8,488 nucleotides of DNA from assembly GCA_027065215.1 (NCBI GenBank), contig JAMOOT010000224.1, forward strand, positions 1-8,488, read 5' to 3'. The stretch comes from Candidatus Omnitrophota bacterium (lineage in GTDB: Bacteria; Omnitrophota; Gorgyraeia; S143-82). Below, one piece after another: positions 5,920 through 8,488 of this stretch (positions are counted from its first letter, which is position 1; every line of letters begins with the position of its first letter). Position numbers and translations under genes: made by a program. The notes below the pieces were generated by a model that had not been told where the DNA came from, ran no database searches, and worked only from the letters and a program-made list of their open reading frames with translations.

Positions 5920-7917
5920 TTATGGTGCGTATGGATCAGGAATAATCTGGATATAAGGTCTCTTGAACAGAGTGATCTCTTTCTTCTCAGGATCATACTT
6001 GGAGTTTACAAAGCATCTCCATTTGGAATCATCAATCCCCATGTAATCTGCCCTGTAGTAGAAACCAGGATAACGGGTCTCTTTCCTGAAATCAATGTGG
6101 AGCATATGAAGCCTTACAGTCCATAGTCTGTGATACTGTTCCCAACACCTCATGAGTTCGTGTAAGTCTCTAGCAGCGAGTTTTTTGGAGTCTTCTTCAA
6201 GCATATCAAGTAGTTCAAATCCCACTTTTAACATTGCCTCAGAAGTCATGTAGTAAGTAGCACATCCACCACCATATTCGTCAGTGTGCTTGATAAGTCT
6301 GAACATGAAGTTTCTTGGAGTAATGAAGTTTGGATTTACATTTGGATCAGTAGACTCATCCTTGTGTTCCATGTAGGTATACCATGGCTGATAAATTTCT
6401 TTCTTCAGTTCTTCTGCACTCTCTTTAATGGTTGGCTTAAAGTCTTTGTGGTCTACACACCACCTAATGAGCTGCTTACCAGCAATTCTACCCTCAGCAT
6501 GGGAACCTGAGGAGAATTTATGTCCAGAAGCACCTACACCGTCAGCAGCGGTGAACAGACCGTTTACTGTGGTCATTCTGTTATAAACTTTTCCATTATC
6601 AGCCTTGATCTTGTACTCTTCAGGTACCCAATCCTCGTCTGGTCCAGATACCCAGATACCACAGCAACCAGAGTGGGAACCTAAGAGATAAGGCTCAGTT
6701 GGCATAATCTCAGAGCCCTTTTCCTCTGGCTTAATATTCATACATGCCCAGAGGTTTGCCTGGCCAGGACACATGTCAAGGAAGTCTTCCCAGGCTTCAG
6801 CCTCTAAGTGCTTCTGTTCAGCCTTGGAGAGTTCTTTAAAAGTGGTCTGAAGAGCAGTTGCAGTATCCATGTAGATAGGACCACGGCCTTCCCTCATTTC
6901 CCTCATCATCATGTGGTTTCTGAGGCATGTGGGAATAACTGAACTAAGGGCATAACCACGATCCTGATATGGCTTTAACATAGCTGCATTGGTCTGACAA
7001 TAATCTTCTCCTTTGGCATTAGTTGCTTTTGCCTTAAAGAGCAAGAACCAAGCACCAACAGGACCATAACCATCTTTAAATCTTGCAGGTACGAACCTAT
7101 TTTCCATCATGGTCATCTCAGCACCAACTTGAGAGCAAAGTGCGTAGGTAGAACCAGCATTCCAAACTGGATACCATGCACGGCCCATACCTTCTCCAGT
7201 GGACCTTGGTCTGTAAACATTTACAGCACCACCGCAGGCAACCAAAACAGCATTTGCTTTAATGATGTAAACCTTATTTTCCCTTGTAGAAAAACCAACA
7301 GCACCAGCAATCCTGTTTGGCTCTTTTGCATCAAGTAACAATTTAACAATAAAAAGTCTCTCAATGTACCTATCTTCACCAAGGGCATTCTTGGCTGCTT
7401 CAGCAACGATTACCTTATAGGACTCACCATTGATCATGATCTGCCAACGACCAGAACGTACAGGCTGAGCACCATTTCTTACTGCCAATCCCTCTGCTTT
7501 TGCCTTTGCACCATCCAACCTCTTTCCATCCTTCATTACCCAAAGGGGAAGTCCCCATTCCTCAAATAGATGGACTGAATTGTCAACGTGACGACCAAGA
7601 TCAAAAATAAGGTCTTCACGAACAATTCCCATAAGGTCGTTTCTTACCATTCTTACGTAATCATCGGGCTCATTTTCACCAAGATAGGTGTTAATAGCAG
7701 AAAGACCAGGAGCAACAGCACCAGACCTCTCCATTGCTGCCTTATCTACTAAAAGTACTTTAACCCCATACTTATCTGCCCAACGCACAGCCTCATAAGC
7801 TGCACCACAAGCCCCCATACCACCACCAACGATCAATGCGTCGGTCTCTAACTCTACTACCTCAGGTTCGGCTAGAGGTATACCTTTAGGTTCATCTTTG
7901 ATTGGTAGTTGTGGCAT
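5920..7917 (-). CDS. aprA: AprA, APS reductase alpha subunit (FAD, catalytic)
   Basis: This 665-residue protein is the catalytic subunit of dissimilatory adenylylsulfate reductase. It reduces APS to sulfite and AMP in the cytoplasm and can run in reverse in sulfur oxidisers. It belongs to the fumarate reductase/succinate dehydrogenase flavoprotein family and is close to the usual family length. The FAD-binding segment GGGMGACG is at 31-38, with the acidic end of the following strand at D58. R279 in PARF and H415 in the GSHSGCCG segment are probably the active-site Arg and His known from the Archaeoglobus enzyme, judged from context rather than alignment. The segment GVGASGHKFSSGSHAEGR (460-477) is the conserved C-terminal part of the FAD site. 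There is no membrane segment or signal peptide. The start is set by AAGGAG (7925-7930) seven bases upstream. It follows aprB by 65 AT-rich nt and is followed by a terminator. Confidence 0.98.
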   Translation of the reverse strand: MPQLPIKDEPKGIPLAEPEVVELETDALIVGGGMGACGAAYEAVRWADKYGVKVLLVDKAAMERSGAVAPGLSAINTYLGENEPDDYVRMVRNDLMGIVREDLIFDLGRHVDNSVHLFEEWGLPLWVMKDGKRLDGAKAKAEGLAVRNGAQPVRSGRWQIMINGESYKVIVAEAAKNALGEDRYIERLFIVKLLLDAKEPNRIAGAVGFSTRENKVYIIKANAVLVACGGAVNVYRPRSTGEGMGRAWYPVWNAGSTYALCSQVGAEMTMMENRFVPARFKDGYGPVGAWFLLFKAKATNAKGEDYCQTNAAMLKPYQDRGYALSSVIPTCLRNHMMMREMREGRGPIYMDTATALQTTFKELSKAEQKHLEAEAWEDFLDMCPGQANLWACMNIKPEEKGSEIMPTEPYLLGSHSGCCGIWVSGPDEDWVPEEYKIKADNGKVYNRMTTVNGLFTAADGVGASGHKFSSGSHAEGRIAGKQLIRWCVDHKDFKPTIKESAEELKKEIYQPWYTYMEHKDESTDPNVNPNFITPRNFMFRLIKHTDEYGGGCATYYMTSEAMLKVGFELLDMLEEDSKKLAARDLHELMRCWEQYHRLWTVRLHMLHIDFRKETRYPGFYYRADYMGIDDSKWRCFVNSKYDPEKKEITLFKRPYIQIIPDPYAP

Positions 7918-7982
7918 ATTTCTACTCCTTTTTTATCAGTTTAGTTTTTATAGTTTTTTACCTGACCCAAAAACAAAATCTA

Positions 7983-8465
7983 TTACCCAATCTTCCATGT
8001 CTTAGTGAGATCAGCTTCTTGAACCTCATATTTTTTATTTAAAACTTCCTTTGGAACTTTCAATTCAGTTTCATTGAAATATAAATTATTCTCCAGATCT
8101 CCAGCCTCTGGTTTCCCTTCATAAGGCTTAATTGAGCCTTCAGGAGTAGTTCTGATTGGGAATTTGAATCTCTTTACCTCTCCATTTCTAAACTGAATAG
8201 TCCACATGATATCCTCAGCACTCCTGAGAGGAATACTGGTGCCGCCAAGAGGAGCAAAGTCAGCATATGGCCTTGCTGTAATTGCACCTTGTGGACAAAT
8301 TTTAATGCAGGAATAACATTCCCAGCACTGATCAGGTTCCTGATTGTAAGCCTTCATTTCTTTTTCATCCAAGATCATTAAGTCATTTGGACAAATGTAC
8401 ATACATGCAGTCTTTTCTCCACCTTTGCAACCGTCGCATTTTTCTGGGTTAACGTAGGTTGGCAT
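7983..8465 (-). CDS. aprB: AprB, APS reductase beta subunit (two [4Fe-4S] clusters)
   Basis: This 160-residue protein is the electron-transfer subunit of APS reductase. It passes electrons, here expected from Qmo, to the FAD of AprA. The first cluster motif is C10, C13, C21, C25, with the long spacer typical of AprB. The second is C47, C50, C53, C57, and W48 lies next to C47, at the position of the Trp noted in the electron path of the Archaeoglobus enzyme. Beyond residue 60 is the AprB-specific part that wraps around AprA, including the conserved FRNGEVKRFKFPIRTTPEGS segment (about 92-111). The frame has ATGs at 8471 and 8465. I chose 8465 because AGGAGG (8473-8478) lies seven bases before it but only one base before the upstream ATG, and because AprB proteins usually begin MP-x-YV. 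Its promoter lies outside the window. Confidence 0.97.
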   Translation of the reverse strand: MPTYVNPEKCDGCKGGEKTACMYICPNDLMILDEKEMKAYNQEPDQCWECYSCIKICPQGAITARPYADFAPLGGTSIPLRSAEDIMWTIQFRNGEVKRFKFPIRTTPEGSIKPYEGKPEAGDLENNLYFNETELKVPKEVLNKKYEVQEADLTKTWKIG

Positions 8466-8472
8466 ACTCATA

Positions 8473-8478
8473 CCTCCT
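8473..8478 (-). promoter_or_regulatory. aprB ribosome binding site, decides the start
   Basis: AGGAGG is seven bases before the ATG at 8465 and one base before an in-frame ATG at 8471. The spacing favours the inner ATG, so an automatic annotation starting at 8471 would be two residues too long. Confidence 0.8.
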
Positions 8479-8488
8479 GTTTTTAATT

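Noticed and set aside
8466..8471. Upstream ATG of aprB, two codons longer
   Set aside because: Only one base separates it from AGGAGG; the inner ATG has good spacing and the usual AprB N-terminus.

Overview
The window holds the electron-transfer core of dissimilatory sulfate reduction, entirely on the minus strand. In transcription order the genes are aprB, aprA, qmoA, qmoB, qmoC and an unnamed coiled-coil gene. AprBA is the soluble APS reductase (adenylylsulfate to sulfite plus AMP). QmoABC is the membrane complex thought to deliver menaquinol electrons to it. The base composition is AT-rich, with many AGA/AGG Arg codons and strong GGAGG-type ribosome binding sites. QmoC is full length, with a membrane domain, rather than being replaced by soluble HdrBC as in Gram-positive sulfate reducers. 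This points to a low-GC Gram-negative sulfate reducer, for example in Desulfobacterota, Thermodesulfobacteria or a Thermodesulfovibrio-like lineage. The genus cannot be fixed from the sequence alone.

Layout from the right (upstream) end: aprB (7983-8465) starts just inside the window edge, so its promoter and any sat gene lie outside. aprA follows after a 65-nt AT-rich gap. A good intrinsic terminator (5867-5901) lies just after aprA. A 273-nt gap, including about 220 nt of leader with short CCCTCAA repeats, separates aprA from qmoA. From qmoA onward the genes are packed tightly: 2 nt between qmoA and qmoB, 12 nt between qmoB and qmoC, and 14 nt between qmoC and the last gene. A second intrinsic terminator (136-169) closes the unit. 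The leftmost 135 nt has no gene I can support.

How the parts work together: QmoC has an HdrC-like two-cluster domain fused to an HdrE-like membrane cytochrome b domain, and it is expected to oxidise menaquinol. QmoA and QmoB are HdrA-like flavoproteins, and QmoB adds two [4Fe-4S] clusters and an MvhD-like C-terminal domain. Electrons then pass to the two clusters of AprB and to the FAD of AprA. The last gene encodes a 222-residue protein with a globular N-terminus, a long coiled coil and a flexible Ala/Glu tail ending in a duplicated EFGF motif. It sits where QmoD is found in Desulfovibrio and is the least understood part of the window.

The pathway itself is known. The points most worth following up are the coiled-coil tail protein, the loss in QmoB of the HdrA-core cysteines that QmoA keeps, and the terminator plus leader that separate aprBA from qmo expression.
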